DNA of 64,000 bases from Eutypella sp. D-1 (GCA_023313575.1 JAJTTP010000004.1:868001-932000); one strand, 5' to 3'; positions 1 through 13,092 are shown, counted from the stretch's first letter. The notes: generated by a model from the letters alone, not told the origin. Numbers and translations: made by a program.

Positions 1-1010
1 ACGGAGACCGGCCGGAAAGCCCTAATCGGGTCCGGGCCAGGTGGATCCCGCCGCACAGTTAACTTAGACCCATGTACTAATCCGGTTGTGTACGGCCCGA
101 GTCGGAGAAATCGAATTGAGGGATAGTCGGGCCTGTGGCTATTTCTGGAACGAAAGTGTGAAACGAAAGGTCGCTGAACGCCGACCGGTCGGAATTGCTC
201 TCTTTGTTATGGAGTATCGTTCAGAGCATTGCTCAACCTATTTCCCTAAGAGTGCTTTCTATCAATGGCACAGTGGAAATGGCAAATGTTAGCCCAGAAT
301 AACCTGGCTGTGAGGAAAAGCATCGTAAAGCTGTCTCAAGGACTCCCCAGGCTGTTATGTTGGCGATAGAGTGGCGAGGCCGATGAGTGGTTGGCAATCA
401 AGCGAGTCTCACCTCCCGCAGTGGCACAGCATAGGCCGTCACACGCGACCCGGGTTCCTTACGCAGGAAGTTGCAGCCTAGCTGGTTTTGCTGTCAAACT
501 TGTGAGCCCAACAATCGAGCAGGTTTCGTATGCTGCGGGGAACGAACTTCGCTTCCTTTTGGAGTACGGTCGAGACGCAACATCTCCATGCAGTTGGTTG
601 GAGGATATGTACGGGACAATGCTGATTGTAGGCACGGCTACCTAACCACAACCCCGTATGTCGGCATCTCCGGGCGAACAGCCCCAATGTTTGCTGTTGT
701 CGAGGACGGCGAGTCGGGAGCCGACAGGCAAACTGATATCATAGGAAGACTTTGCGGGAACCTGTACCGCTCGTGTATCCAGCGGTATGATATCTGTGGC
801 AATCTATGGACACACCGGTTGGCCCTTTCGTCACCTTGAACACAAAGACCATGCCGAAAATCGGGGGCTATGTAGGACTTCATTATTCTGCACGGCCAGA
901 GTGTTACACGAGAACGGATGGAATTCAGGCAACAGATTGGGGGCGGTGCCTTGTACATAGGCAGGTCGGCAGGCTACTTCGGCGTGGCAGAGCTTGTGTA
1001 CATACTTCGC
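1..1010. other. no recognisable gene at left edge
   Basis: The longest open frames here (for example 471-839, + strand, 122 codons) resemble no family I know and overlap other equally weak frames on both strands. The right part is probably the 3' flank of the kinase gene that ends at 1011. Confidence 0.5.
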
Positions 1011-3008
1011 CTATTGCTTCTGGTCTATCACTTGTAGCATGTCCACCGTTGCGGCTGCTTTAGAATCCTGCAAATCATCCAAATCATCCTCCGACGAAGT
1101 AGACCTCCCGTTCCCGCGAACACTCCTGTGGTCTTTAGCCGTACTTGCAAACTTATGGTCGGGGCCAGACCCAGGACCCTCATTGTTCTGCACGTCTACA
1201 TTCTTGGCGTCGTGCAGCTGTGTTGCACGGTGTCCCCGCTTGTTGGGTCCCTTTCCTTCTGCCATAGCCAACGATGATGGCCCTGCTTTGATTGGTTGGG
1301 AGAAATGTGAGGCATGTAGAAATGACTTCTTCGTCGATGCCGATGATAATTTGTCGGACGCCGGTCGTTTCTGTGGTACTATGGTGGATAAAGTTGGAGC
1401 AGATTTGGAGGGTAGAGCGCTCAAGTTACGGACAGTCTTTGGGCCCTCGGAAGCTTGGTACTCAGAGCTACGCCGGATTGTAGGTTGATGTTCTTCCTCA
1501 GCACATGACCTATGGATAGGCGCCGGAATGGCACCGTATCCCATACCGGAAAGACGCTCTGTCGCTTCATCATGGCAGGCTCTTGCAGATAATCTTAACG
1601 TCGGCGATGTGACAAGCATGGTATCTGCGAGGAATTGTTTCAGTTGATCCGGTCCGGTTTGTAGGTCCTCCCCGACCTGTTCGACGATTTGCTCGCACCA
1701 TCCAATCCCGCTATGATTGTCACTGTTCTGGTATGGCAGCTGCTCACAAACCAGCTCGTACACTACCACGCCTAATGACCAAACATCAACGGCCGCTGTA
1801 TAACCGCCGTTACCGCGCTGATTCTTGAGGTGAATCTCTGGCGCAAGGTAGCTCTCAGTGCCACAGAATGTGTTCAATTTCAAGCTGCCACGCGATAGTC
1901 CAAAATCCCCGAGCTTAACGCGAATAACCCCGTTCTCACGGTGCGTAACGAGGATATTAGCAGGTTTGATATCTCGATGCGCAATGGGCGGGCTTTTCCC
2001 GTGTAGGTATATTAAAGCCGACAAACATTGATTGAGAATTGGTAAAACTTCAGTGCGAGTGACGCTATCCATGATGTCAAGTAGGGACCCACAAGACGCA
2101 TATTCTAAGAATAGCTTGGGGTATGGAGTGAATTGAGCGTCGATAAGGGTGACAACATGCTCCTGTTATTTCATCAGGAAAAGATCTCGCTTATAATAGA
2201 CAAGTGATGGACATACATGTGAAAGTGGGCGCATGATTGCAGCCTCACGTTCCCAGTCTCCAAGACGAAACTTGTCCGTTCGAATGGCTTGCGTTGTTGG
2301 CGTCTTCAACGCATGCTCACGCCCAGTACTGACATTCCAGCAGTGAGTGACAACGCCGAAGCTTCCTTCACCAAGTACCTTACGGAGAAATATATCATCA
2401 GTACGTGATGTATGGGTGTCCGTATACGTCTCGGTGATTGGAAGGTCAACACAGAGGTCGTCGAGTAGTTCTTCAGCGGTCGATCTTCCTTGGCAGAAGA
2501 GGTTTACCCGATCTATATATTCAGGTGATTCGATATTGTAATGTGGAACCACAATCTGGAACAAAACAGAGTTATTTACATTGATAATCTTTGTCATATC
2601 TCGTGGGGTTTTGGCGCCGCCCACAATCCACTGGAAATCGCGTCGTTTACCTGCACCGTTGTCATCGTATGTCACCTGAGTTCCATTCAAGGAACCCAAG
2701 TCCTTGACAATGAGATGCTTGGTCTCGTCGAAAGTTAGACTGAAATGCTGTGAACTGACACCAGAGGCATCTAGAAAAATATCGCAGTTTGGGTTAGACC
2801 CAAAGACTATTCCACGTTTAGACCGCGGAGTATCGTGGAATCTGATTTCAACATGCGGCAGGGGGTCAAGGTCCGACTGTGCAGAATTGTCTGTAAGGTG
2901 CGTTTGAGGAATGGGAGCGACATATCGTGGGCTTGCTTTTATTGCCTTTGTCGCTATCTTGCTATTTTTATAGGGATATATATGAGCAATAATGTCTGTG
3001 CCTTCCAT
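1011..3008 (-). CDS. FHA-domain serine/threonine protein kinase (Rad53/Chk2/Dun1-like)
   Basis: Two exons, complement(1011..2162, 2217..3008), giving 647 aa; the 54-nt intron has a GTATGT donor and an AACAG acceptor. An FHA domain (phosphothreonine-binding) covers about residues 53-150, with the typical GS...SSQH...DLGSLNGT pattern. A complete kinase domain follows at about 207-475: glycine loop GEGSFG (213-218), ATP lysine in HALK (235), catalytic HRDIKPAN (HRD at 326-328), DFG (350-352) and APE (371-373). All catalytic residues are present, so activity is expected. The C-terminal 170 residues are Ser/Lys-rich and look disordered. One FHA in front of the kinase is the layout of Dun1/Cds1-type checkpoint kinases, whereas Rad53 has two. 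Filamentous fungi carry several divergent paralogues, so I name only the family. A DNA-damage role is inference. Confidence 0.93.
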
Positions 3009-3938
3009 ACTAAGTTATTTATGACAGATAGGTGAGACTGGATAGAAGATGCACCAGAGAGCTATTGAGACAGGAGAGAACATTGACCAATATAGAACCC
3101 ATGGTCAATGGATATCCTTATCATTAAACCTACAAAGCGCTAGCCCATCCACTTTGAGGCTACATGCTGGCATTCCAAACGAGCGAAGCCTGTTCCCCAC
3201 ACACAAAACGGAACTTTGGCGCACGGCTTTCAGAAGGTTACCGTATTGGGGAAATTATATGTTGCAATAGGGAGTACTGAATGTGATTGTTGTGGCTTGA
3301 TGCAGAAGTTCTAGAGGGAATTCTAAGGCTGGTCCTCATCCCCTCATTGGCTGGGTGCTTGGCAGAACGTAAATTTGAATTATACCCGGGTAGGTACTTA
3401 TGTGAGCCTTACTACTACTTACATTGTTATAGGGTCCACGGGTATACCGCTAGCGCAATCCGTTGAATTCATTTCCCGTCTGTCCCTATTCACCCTTTCC
3501 GGCAGATGCTACTTACTTACGCATACCTACATACCTACACGTAGATAAGTACATTGGCAAGGTAGTCTATAGTTATAAGTACATACTTTAAGTGCGTATC
3601 AAGTAGGTATGACGTAATATCGGGACGGGTGGTAGCCTCTGAAGGCACAATCCAATAATCAGGTGGTTGTACGCGTGTGATTGCTCTTGCGTGGACCAAC
3701 TAAAACCAAACACCGAAACCAGATGCTACAACCACCTGATTGCAAAAGGATGCAAAAGCTCGTACAAACATCCATCTATGTACTACCTAGGTGCGATTTT
3801 ACCTTGACTCAGCCCTTGCCTGCTCTCTTCAGCCATTTCCTCTTCTTTCCCCTTTATGCCCCCTTCCTTTTCACACATCCTTATGTACAACTTAGTAGTC
3901 TTTACTTTGCATTACTTGTCTTCTCAGCCAACACCATC
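3009..3938. promoter_or_regulatory. divergent intergenic region between kinase and orphan gene
   Basis: The region holds the shared 5' flanks of the two genes. It contains several TAGGTA/TACCTA motifs (about 3390-3610), a 15-bp inverted repeat listed separately, and a pyrimidine-rich stretch (about 3815-3930) just before the + strand start, as is common in front of fungal genes. Confidence 0.5.
3657..3741. repeat. perfect 15-bp inverted repeat upstream of orphan gene
   Basis: Arm AATCAGGTGGTTGTA at 3657-3671 is matched by its exact reverse complement at 3727-3741, with a 55-nt spacer. Each arm contains a CAGGTG E-box-type hexamer. It lies about 200 bp before the ATG at 3939. Confidence 0.7.
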
Positions 3939-5904
3939 ATGGATGTTCAAGAAGAAGCTCAAGTGGTCAGAGTCTCTGCCAGAGACATTATCGCAATGAA
4001 TGGCACCGAGCTCACCCAGTTCATGAAGAAAAACCGGCGACCCGATGGGAGTTACGATCTTCCAGTAGACGACTTTTCCAATCTGTCCAAAGATGAACGA
4101 GGCCAGCTCGCAGAGAAACTAAAGTGAGTGATTGCTATTTTCTTCAGAACATAACTTTCTCCTAATGTTATCCGTATGCATTGTTAACTAGTTGTTTAGA
4201 ACCTATGAGAGAATCATTGCCCAGGACCCCGAAGCCTACTCACGGCCTCTTGATTTGGCCCAGCTTGATGCCCGCCTTTTGAAGATATTATCAAACAACG
4301 AACCTACTTTCGCACATGAGCAATCGATAGCGGACTCGTCGACACTCCCCGATTTAGACGTTATCGAGAGAGGTCAAATTATCAAGCATGAGACAAAGGC
4401 GTACAAGGAGCTCGTCCAGATGGGTGGTCGTCCGCTTTATTTGATCGATGAGATAAACGATGTTCTCGATGACCCGGAAAGATATCGAGACTTGTTACGA
4501 CCCTGGCAAGATTGGCCACATGTTTTGAAAGCCAATAGAATATTTCGCGAACAACTACAAAGATGGAAGGATTTTCGTAAGTGGCAGAACGATAACAGGG
4601 GTCTCGACGATGATGATGGAGGCTACTTGGCCTTTGTGGAGCGGGAGAAAACCTTCATCAAGGAAGAATATCGGGAGGATCGAGTGGATTCGCTGTTGGC
4701 CAAGATTGAACGCGATCCGTCATATTTCAAGCAAGAGTGGGACGACTTGCTATCACAACGTAGACAGCACCGACGTATCCACAGAGAACGTGACTGTCAT
4801 AGCTGCCACGATTACTTCGAGGCAGCAAATCGACGCCTGCTGCGGCACAATTTCACCTTACCCGTCCAGCTTGATGAGGATCCGAAGAAACAAAACAAGT
4901 TGACGACATGGATCGAATACCTGGAGTTTGAGTGCTGGTGGCTCGACCGATACATACAACTCATCGAGCACGCCAAGCCAGTTTACGATGAAGCTTGGCA
5001 GGAACTAGTGGACTTGAAGGTGCTGAAGCCGCATGAGACTCAAGAATACTTACGAACAGTCACGAGTTCCAATGAGCAGCAAAGAGAAGTGGATCAGACA
5101 CGTGAAGATGTAAAGAGGGAAACGTCTAACGCCGAAAGGATCTACATGAAGATATACAAGGATCCAGAGGGTGTGCACATTCCTCCGAGAAAGTGCATAT
5201 CGATGATGAAAGCCGTAACAGCTAGGCTGAGAGACGCAAAAGCTCGACGGCATTCAGCCTGGATGCATTCCTATTATACATCAGCCTATATTGATAAGAC
5301 GAACCACTATATGTACTTGAAACGTGAGGCGGCGCGTCAAGAACTACTAGTGGGGCAAATCATGGGCCAGGTATCCTCGGTTGAGGCTGAAATGATACAG
5401 TCGCAAACGCACGAAGACACACCAGATATCCCTGGGTGTGCAAAGAGGAGATTGGAGCCTGATGAGAACGAACCATTGAAACGAACACCTAAGAGACAAA
5501 AGCTTGTCTACCAAGAGAGTTTGCATGCAAACAATAGCGCTAATAATGTCTCGAAGACTGGAAGCATGCCTCCAGAGACCTGTGGCATTTCTAAGAGGGC
5601 CGCAAGTCAATGCTCAAAGAATCAACGCCATAGCACCAGACGATCACATGAAACTAACCGTTCTCATTCGGAAACTGACGGGCTCCGTCGTAGCGCAAGA
5701 ATTGCAGCGTATTCCGAAACCAACGTACCCCGTCGCAGCGCAAGAGTTGCAGCGCGCAGCGCAAACAATGGGTCCTCTTCCATGCCCGAGATTTCACAAA
5801 CACGGCTACGCTATCAATCGTATTCGCAGCACACGGGGCCTTTCACAAGATCCCCGGCAAAGAAGAATAAGGCGGCTGGTAAATGTCACGACAAAGAAGA
5901 ATAA
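3939..5904 (+). CDS. orphan basic protein with C-terminal RRSAR motifs
   Basis: Two exons, 3939..4123 and 4200..5904, giving 629 aa; the 76-nt intron runs from GTGAGT to TTGTTTAG. I do not recognise a family. The first 450 residues are charged and helical, rich in Glu, Arg, Tyr and Trp, with no signal peptide or membrane segment. The last 170 residues are Ser/Arg/Lys-rich and contain two copies of RRSAR(I/V)AA, which could act as a nuclear or nucleic-acid-binding tail (inference). The frame is open upstream to 3681, adding 86 residues, but that extension is encoded by a pyrimidine-rich leader. I therefore chose the ATG at 3939, which stands in good context (ATCATGG). The stop codon and last 14 residues come from a 34-bp tandem repeat. 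Confidence 0.8.
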
Positions 5905-5965
5905 GGCGGCTGGTAAATGTCACGACAAAGAAGAATAAGGCGGCTGGTAAATGTCACGACAAAGA
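5859..5965. repeat. 34-bp tandem repeat, three perfect copies, across a stop codon
   Basis: Copies are at 5859-5892, 5893-5926 and 5927-5960, followed by five bases of a fourth. The unit begins AAAGAAGAATAAGGCGG and ends CACGAC. The unit length is 1 modulo 3, so each copy shifts the reading frame. The orphan gene reads through copy 1 and stops at the TAA (5902-5904) inside copy 2. Confidence 0.95.
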
Positions 5966-8900
5966 CGCGGACAGAGCTGATGGCATGTTGAAGATGAGCA
6001 CATGGCCAAAGCGAAGGCGTCGATAAATGCATCCACACCGAAGGCTACTTGGTGACTTGGTGGTGTTACTGTTCGTCTTGATTCATGTGAGGAATTGTCA
6101 ATGATATTATGGACTTACGAGATGCTGCGGGCGTTGGTAGTACGTGAGTAGTTTGAGCGATGCGAAGCATCGGCTGATTGTGTACTCAGTGTACTTGCAA
6201 GGCATGTATCATGAATTAATATGTGAGCTTAAACAGAAAATTGGTCTCCTAATTTCATATTGTGATGTAGACACCCAGGTACCTTTTTATGTATGATAAA
6301 TAGGCTGCCTGACACCCTAGCCGTTCAGTCGCAGAACGTTGGGCTAATATCGACGCAGCAGGATTTTATTCGCGTCACAACTGACGGATCAACCACACAG
6401 TATTCTACACTTTCTCACTTATATCGAGCCCTCCTCTCGTGAGTGTTAGAATCGTCATGGTCCGCGGCTTGCGGCACCTGGAGATAAGCAAACAGTCTGA
6501 TAGCAGCCACCATGATGCCCACATGGAGAATCCAAGAGACACGGCGCCGGTACAAACAGCTGACGAAGACAGTCTCTCCCCTTTGGGTCTAGGGTCGTAG
6601 ATGGTCCATATTATTTAAGTCCGTAGTAAACGCCCTCTTCATGAAGACGGCAGTATTCCCCCTCTCCATCTCCACCCTTCCTTACACACAGGTAGTTGAA
6701 AACCCCCTATAGTGGAGCATATGATTACTTAAGTGGGTGGGGATCGGCGGAGCTAATTGCCCCTTATTTCGACATGCCTACTCCATACTTCTTGATAATG
6801 CATTCACATTTTGGGTTATCTAGGGTGTTGAGGGCGCTACTAAAGCTTATAAATTTTCGGTATAAGCGAATTGTACTACTTAATCATATATATCCCGGTA
6901 TTCTGGTTACGAAGCATCTACGGCGAGTACAGGAGAAACAACACATAACATCACTTGAAATCGGGCATTTGGTGGTAAGGTCTTTTGATTATATCGATAA
7001 GAGTCGACAACGGGGGGAAGAATGTCAATAGAGAATCGAGCATTTAGCTTAAAAACCATGTTAAATATACCGTCATTATCAGATCTGTTTATACAAGTCA
7101 CGAGTTATCAAAGCGCTTGCTGCTTGTTGTTTTATTGCGAGTTTGCTTTCGTAATTATATAGTAGTTATGTATAGTGCAGTGTATAATTTTGCGAGTACA
7201 TGATATTTCTGGACTTCGGTTTTTTTCATAAAGCCAGAACGGCGTATAGTAGGATCCCCGTACTAGCGTCCTCTTATCGGGTTCTTTAGCCGGGAAAAAA
7301 TGTTACATGATTGCCTAATTAGGTTATTATGCTATTCTAATTTGATAGGGCATGTTCATTCGCTCCAGAGCTCCTTTAGATGTCCTAATAACGTGACCAC
7401 TCCTCGGGTGTCTGCAAGCCTGGAAGCTTAATTCCTCGAGTGGGATGGAGCGGGGTGTTATACACGCCGACGCAACCCAGAGTGGTTATTGAAAGTATAC
7501 AGTGCACCAGGTGCATGGGAATAGATTATATATATGTCAGGGTGGCCGACAGGCGTCCCAAAGGTACCTCCGGCCATGCGACCGCATGCGGAATCAACTC
7601 CACCCGCGGGATTCAACTCGATTCGCCCTTGCCGATCCTTTGGGGGCAAAGGGGAATTGATCCTAGATGCGGTCGTCGTCTAGCAAAGGTTGCGCCATAA
7701 GCGCAGCCGCGGTCGAGACTCTGACATCTTTGATTAAGCCCAATGTGATACATAATGGCTCATGATTAATAAGGGACGTGCTTACGGTGACACAAGAACC
7801 TTGAAACATCAGTGGCCCCCACGTATCCGTCGTACACATATATGCCGGTGGCTAATAGCACACGGGCCAAGGGCAGTGCGGACAGATCTGGTGGAGGTAG
7901 CAGACTATTCTGCAAATGGGGAGGAAGTACTCAGGTACTTTCGCGGTAGATAGGTCTATCTAGTTACGCGAGCCGAGCCGCTTCGAGATGGCCCCCAAGC
8001 CAACCTTAGTGGCTAATAACGAAAACACAAATACTTGTGGATGTATAGATCAGGGTTTCTGAATACAGCGTGGAGTGTTCGGGTTCTGGGCCATGTTTCC
8101 TATGATGAGAAGGGAAATATATAATAGCCTAGTAATATCATAAGTAGGGCTTTTCAAATACCGCCCTACTCCATATGCATAGGAGTGACAAGGAACTATC
8201 GTACAGGTAACACGGAGGAACGACGAATACTAATATGGGATATGATGATCTAGTAGAGCGGCCCCATGGTGTGCCAATAGGCAAGCGAGCTCTAACCTTG
8301 TCTTGTTCACGATCCACTGGATGGTGTGAATGTAGTTGATGTCCGTCAACGTGCATGTGCGTACTCGAATCATGCATGGTTATATTCACACCCCGCTGCA
8401 AATACTAACTGCGACCCTGGAGATCTGAGATAATGATGGGATGACCTCTTTGGATAGCATGTATGTGATCATTTGGCATGTTAGTAATACACCTTAAATC
8501 CGACGAATATGAGACTAGGGACGATTCTGATATGTCGAACTTGCTTCTATCAACAAGGCGATAGCGTAGTCAGGGTTTCATTAATTAGGCGAGCAACGTA
8601 GTAATTTACAATCTAATATGCATACTTTCAGCCACCTCACTTTCACTAGTCCCGTTAGTAAGATTCAACGGCTATAGGGGATAAGAACATCAGAAGCATC
8701 ACTTTCGTTCAACAGACTGCTTACGAACTTATTCTGTCTAGGTAGCGTGGTAAAATTAATAATACGTATAGTCCCACCAAGATCTGAGTAAGATAATTAG
8801 TTGCACATAACGGGGAGGAGATTTCTGTCAATCTAACGGCCCGACAACGGCCTCATGCCATATAATTAAAGTGTAACTGCTATGTATGCTTCAATATATA

Positions 8901-11900
8901 TAATAGTTTATACTGATTTGACATGGACGATTTAGATACCCTGTATAACAAACACCGAAATGTTCTCTGCATAGCACTGATACCGCCACAGGGGCTTACC
9001 GAAATGTCATTGAGTTGGGTGCAACCTAACAAGTATCGTAAGACGGCGTAATGCCGGATAACATATTCCGTGAAAAGTACCCTGCCGGCTGATGTGAAGG
9101 GCCCTTTGTTCCCGGATACTATCAAATTCTCAACGTAACGCCATGGACGTTGTATTGTTGCATGTGGGGTAAGCATGTGCCTAGTAAACAGCATGAGGAA
9201 TTGCTGGTGCCAACACGAATAGAAATATGGAGGTTGTCAAGTACTCGGCTCATCTAAGTGGCTAGAATTAGTTCCCAGGCCATACAGGTGGAAATTCGCG
9301 GAGCAGATAGGTGAACGGGGCGAGAAAGAAGGCTGGGCTGCGCGGTAAGCCTCGCGTGTGACAATGCACGATGACCTGTCTACTATCATCCTGCACGGGC
9401 AACCGAATCGTGCCTCTGCCCAGCTCACATGGGATATATGAATATACTAGGTATCGCACGTTGTGCTGGGTTCCCGCAGGTGGTCCCATCATCAGCCCAG
9501 GCAGGCACCCACCCGGACTCACTGGCAAATGGTAATTAACATGTAGTGTAGAATTACGGATCTGCCGTTGGACCATCTGCACTGACGCCTCTGGTTGCTA
9601 CACATCGATACATGCATAGCATACAGAGTGGTCGTTCTGAATGTTGGCGTCAAACGTCGTTTCACGACAGCGCCGCAGGATGTTGCGACGGCCGCACCTG
9701 GCTCACACACGCCGCGCCGCGCACTCACAGTTATGTAGATGTCTAGGTGTGACACAAGAGCCGTCACCGACATTCCGGGAGCGGCGGATCTGGATCCGAA
9801 TGTGCGGTTCTCGTGTACAAGAAATTGTTTCCCGATTAAACGGTCGGCGCAGGGAGATTGTTTCTTCAGCGCAGCCCCGGTTGGCTAATGATCGGTTAAG
9901 GAATGCAGGTGATCTATGTACAGCTATCTACAGCTATATCTGCCGCTTTGTCGCATACCACATGTGTGAAGGAACAGCTGTGTAGTTATTCTCTCCTAAT
10001 GTAGCAATGCCAAAGAACTACAGATGAACTGTTACATAGCAATGCCATGCAAGGACCGGCCCCCTCATCAATTAGTGTACAGAATTGCCATGAAACGCAT
10101 ATGCTTAGACGGGAAGCTGCAAAACGAACTGCATGACATATGGTGGCTTTTAATGATACTTAGTCCTCCTGCCATATCCCTTAATGCTGTCACATCGGGC
10201 AGCCGCAGCAGAGCATGCCTTTCCTCGGGACTTGGCCCCCACCCCGAAGCCGTTTTTACATGTACCAATGCCGAACACACACACAGGATTCGAGCCTGCC
10301 CTTCCCTTCTGATCGCGGCCTGAGTATCTCCCGCTCGGACTAAGTGGACCCGGTCTCGGGCATTTCTGTGAACAAGCGCCACCCGCCCTGCGCCTCCCCC
10401 GCATAAATATTGTCTGGCTACGCCGCACTCAACGGCCGACTGGCCGGACGCTCTTAGAGTGTAAGATGCTTACTACATCTGAAGTAGTCGTCTTTGAAGG
10501 GAAGTTGCTATCGGCTACTGGCAGAAGGAAGTAGCCCCCATCATTAATTGCAGATAAGTGTAGCGTGCCTGATCTCGCGAGGCTGTAAGGCTCGAGGAGT
10601 GCTTCTGCCGTATTGACCGGAACGGTTAAAATGCGGGAAGGGGGCCCGTACCGAAGGGACCGCGCCGGCTGGTCGTGTGGGCCGTCTACGTAATGCGCGG
10701 GCAGGGCACGGCACTTGCGACGTTATGCGAGTCCCCGGCGATGAGGCCAAGGGCCACCGTTACCAATATTACAGAGGGGAAAATCCGAGGTGTCAGGGGG
10801 TCTGCTGATGAAATAAATAACCCCGAGGATGAGATTCTATACCATCTCATAGTCCAGAATGTCCTTTGGACGTCAGAGCAGATATTCTGGACATGGACTG
10901 GATAATGACGATCTCGGTCCTTTTTTTCTTTCATTTTTCGTCATTTTTCATTCAGCACCAAATCCCGAAAAAGTCAGACCCCGTAAGCGACAACTCGGCG
11001 CCATTATGTACATAATATACGCTACGTGGTTAGACCATGTCTATAATCTGACATGCATAGAATTTTTGTCGATACTTATCCATGCCCTAGGAAGGATAAA
11101 TACACTCCCTCCTAGCCAGCCTGGCTGCATGTCTTTCAGATCTGATCCACCAGGTACGGTACACTGGGAGAGTACTCTGTACATCGACCGCTTGTCCTGG
11201 GTACTTGCGAGGGGTCTACACGCAATGTTCTTTAGGGAGTCTATGTGCGGTAAGCACTAGTACGCTTCTGGGGACTATGCAGAGGGCAGAGAGCGCACGG
11301 CGCAGCAGGCTGGGGCTGGTAGGGCAGTCAACGAGTGAGTGGGTTGCGCGGGTCGGATGCGAGCTTGGCGTGAGACGAGAAGTTAGATATTCATTATCAT
11401 TGTATAGCAGCTGCTGGATCCGGCAATCTGGAGAGATATATTGGACATATGAAGCTGTCCATGACACCAAAACCCAGTAGCATCGGGCCCTCGGGGGGTA
11501 GTTCCGCTCCGTCTTATCTGTGACCCCTTCGTATGCTACGTATGTATGTGACCGCCGCATAACCGAACAGTGGATTACCCAACGGGTAGAGAAGAAGCGA
11601 ACTATATGCGTTGCTCGTGTAGAATCGTGGACCGCAAATGTGATAGGACAGGATAAGTAACCTACTCAGTCGGCCCTTACGTTTGTATTACATGTTGCGC
11701 CGCACGTAGGTGTGCTGGTTCTTTTGTATGCTATGCAAGGCACTTTATCACCCTAGAGTCGCGGAATATTGCCTGAGTATGTCGAGTGTGCCACGGCGTT
11801 GTTATGTCTCTCGAGGCACGAGCAGGTACAGATGAGTGTATGGATGGGACAGACACAACGTCTTGGCTAACTAGTTTTGGCTGCCTTCGCCCTTCGACCA

Positions 11901-12873
11901 TGCACCTACAAGCCGTCCCCGTTGTAACCCAGATGCGATGACTGCATGCCTCGGCATAAGAAGTAGTTATGTATGTGCGGGGAAAACTTGGACAGGTGCA
12001 CGGGACATACCAGGCTGGCTGGCGTAAGATGTAAGAAAAATGTACCCGTAAGCGGAAAACGCCCCCAGCTTATAGTTACAGGAAAGCCGCAAGTAGAAAG
12101 GTGAGGGAGGGCAAAGCCCGCCCTACGAGGCTTGCCGTAGGTACATGGGGCGGGAATCATGTGATGCGGGCGCCGAATCAGATCTTCGTATCTCAAATAC
12201 ATTACCGTCGTCAAATCAGCCTTACGACCCACCGCTGGTAAGACTGGATTCCTCGCAGCTTTGTATGGACGTGATGACATGACGCACACGGCTCGTTTCG
12301 TGCCCACCCTGGCCACAAAAAGACTAGCCTGCGTCTACCCTTCTGCTGTGGTACAGACAGAAACGTAGCACGTATCGGCTCTACCAGGTCCACCGCCGTT
12401 GCGACGTTGAAGTGGTGAGTGTTGTTGCACATAGCACGCGCGCCGCCGAGGGTTTTACGTCGATGTGACCGGTCGGATTGTGGGAGACTGCGGCACGGTC
12501 TGGGATTGGTCGGTCCGGACGGGCGAAGGTGCACGTTTCCGGAACGGCTTCTCCCTATCTGGCAAGACGTACGGTGGGCTCAATATTGTTATTAAGGCCG
12601 ACGGCATGCACTAAACCAATTTGCGCACTATAATCATGCATGTCCCATCTATATATATACACGAGGGGAGCAGGTCGGCGGTGCTGACATTGGAGAGAGA
12701 GCCATCGCCGACCTGGCTGGGGGGAACAAACCGAATGTAACGCTCATCAAAGCGGGACCTGCCAGCCAGTCCCGTCCGGCGCTTGCCGGAGACGGCATGG
12801 GTAGTTGTTAGATTTGGGGGCTACACGTGAAACATTGTGATGACAAGACGGAGCTGGCAACGTCGTAGCGGGC
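5966..12873. other. gene-free block of about 6.9 kb
   Basis: No frame here shows a recognisable domain, codon bias or splice pattern. CpG dinucleotides remain frequent in the parts I sampled (about 45% GC near 9.0 kb), so the block does not look like classical RIP-mutated transposon DNA. Long homopolymer or low-complexity runs are scarce. A 10-bp inverted repeat (12671-12715) lies near the right end. It may be old decayed DNA, but I cannot identify its source. Confidence 0.6.
12671..12715. repeat. perfect 10-bp inverted repeat
   Basis: CAGGTCGGCG at 12671-12680 is mirrored exactly by CGCCGACCTG at 12706-12715, with a 25-nt spacer. It could form a hairpin; no function is evident. Confidence 0.6.
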
Positions 12874-13092
12874 TTGGCGGAGTCCCCGGCGGAGGAAGCC
12901 GGTGATGACCCTCTTTTTTCTCGGCCTTTGCATACCCTGCCCCCCGAAATGCTTACCGAAATCGTGTTTCTCGCCCACTCGCCTGTTCGGGAGTACTGTT
13001 TGAAAATCCACACACAGCTACAACGTGACTTACGATGGTATCAGAGAGACAGTTATGTGGGATGTAAGGAATATTATGATAATATTAGATGA
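12874..13092 (+). pseudogene. F-box-like fragment
   Basis: The frame encodes RPLHTLPPEMLTEIVFLAHS, which matches the start of an F-box (LPxELLxxIF type). After about 20 residues the similarity fades and the frame stops at 13092. There is no in-frame ATG between the upstream stop (12841) and the motif, and no convincing upstream exon. I read it as a relic of one of the many fungal F-box genes. It lies downstream of VFA1, in the opposite orientation. The match is short and could be chance. Confidence 0.35.

Noticed and set aside
471..839. 122-codon + strand frame near the left edge
   Set aside because: Overlaps an opposite-strand frame of similar length, and neither resembles a protein family.
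10278..10300. T-arm-like sequence of a possible minus-strand tRNA (CAGG-ATTCGAG-CCTG)
   Set aside because: The 4-bp stem and 7-nt loop fit a T arm, but no anticodon arm, D arm or acceptor stem can be built beside it.
5966..12873. A RIP-mutated transposon filling the gene-free block
   Set aside because: CpG is still common, GC is near 45% in the part counted, and no transposase or polymerase motif is readable in any frame.
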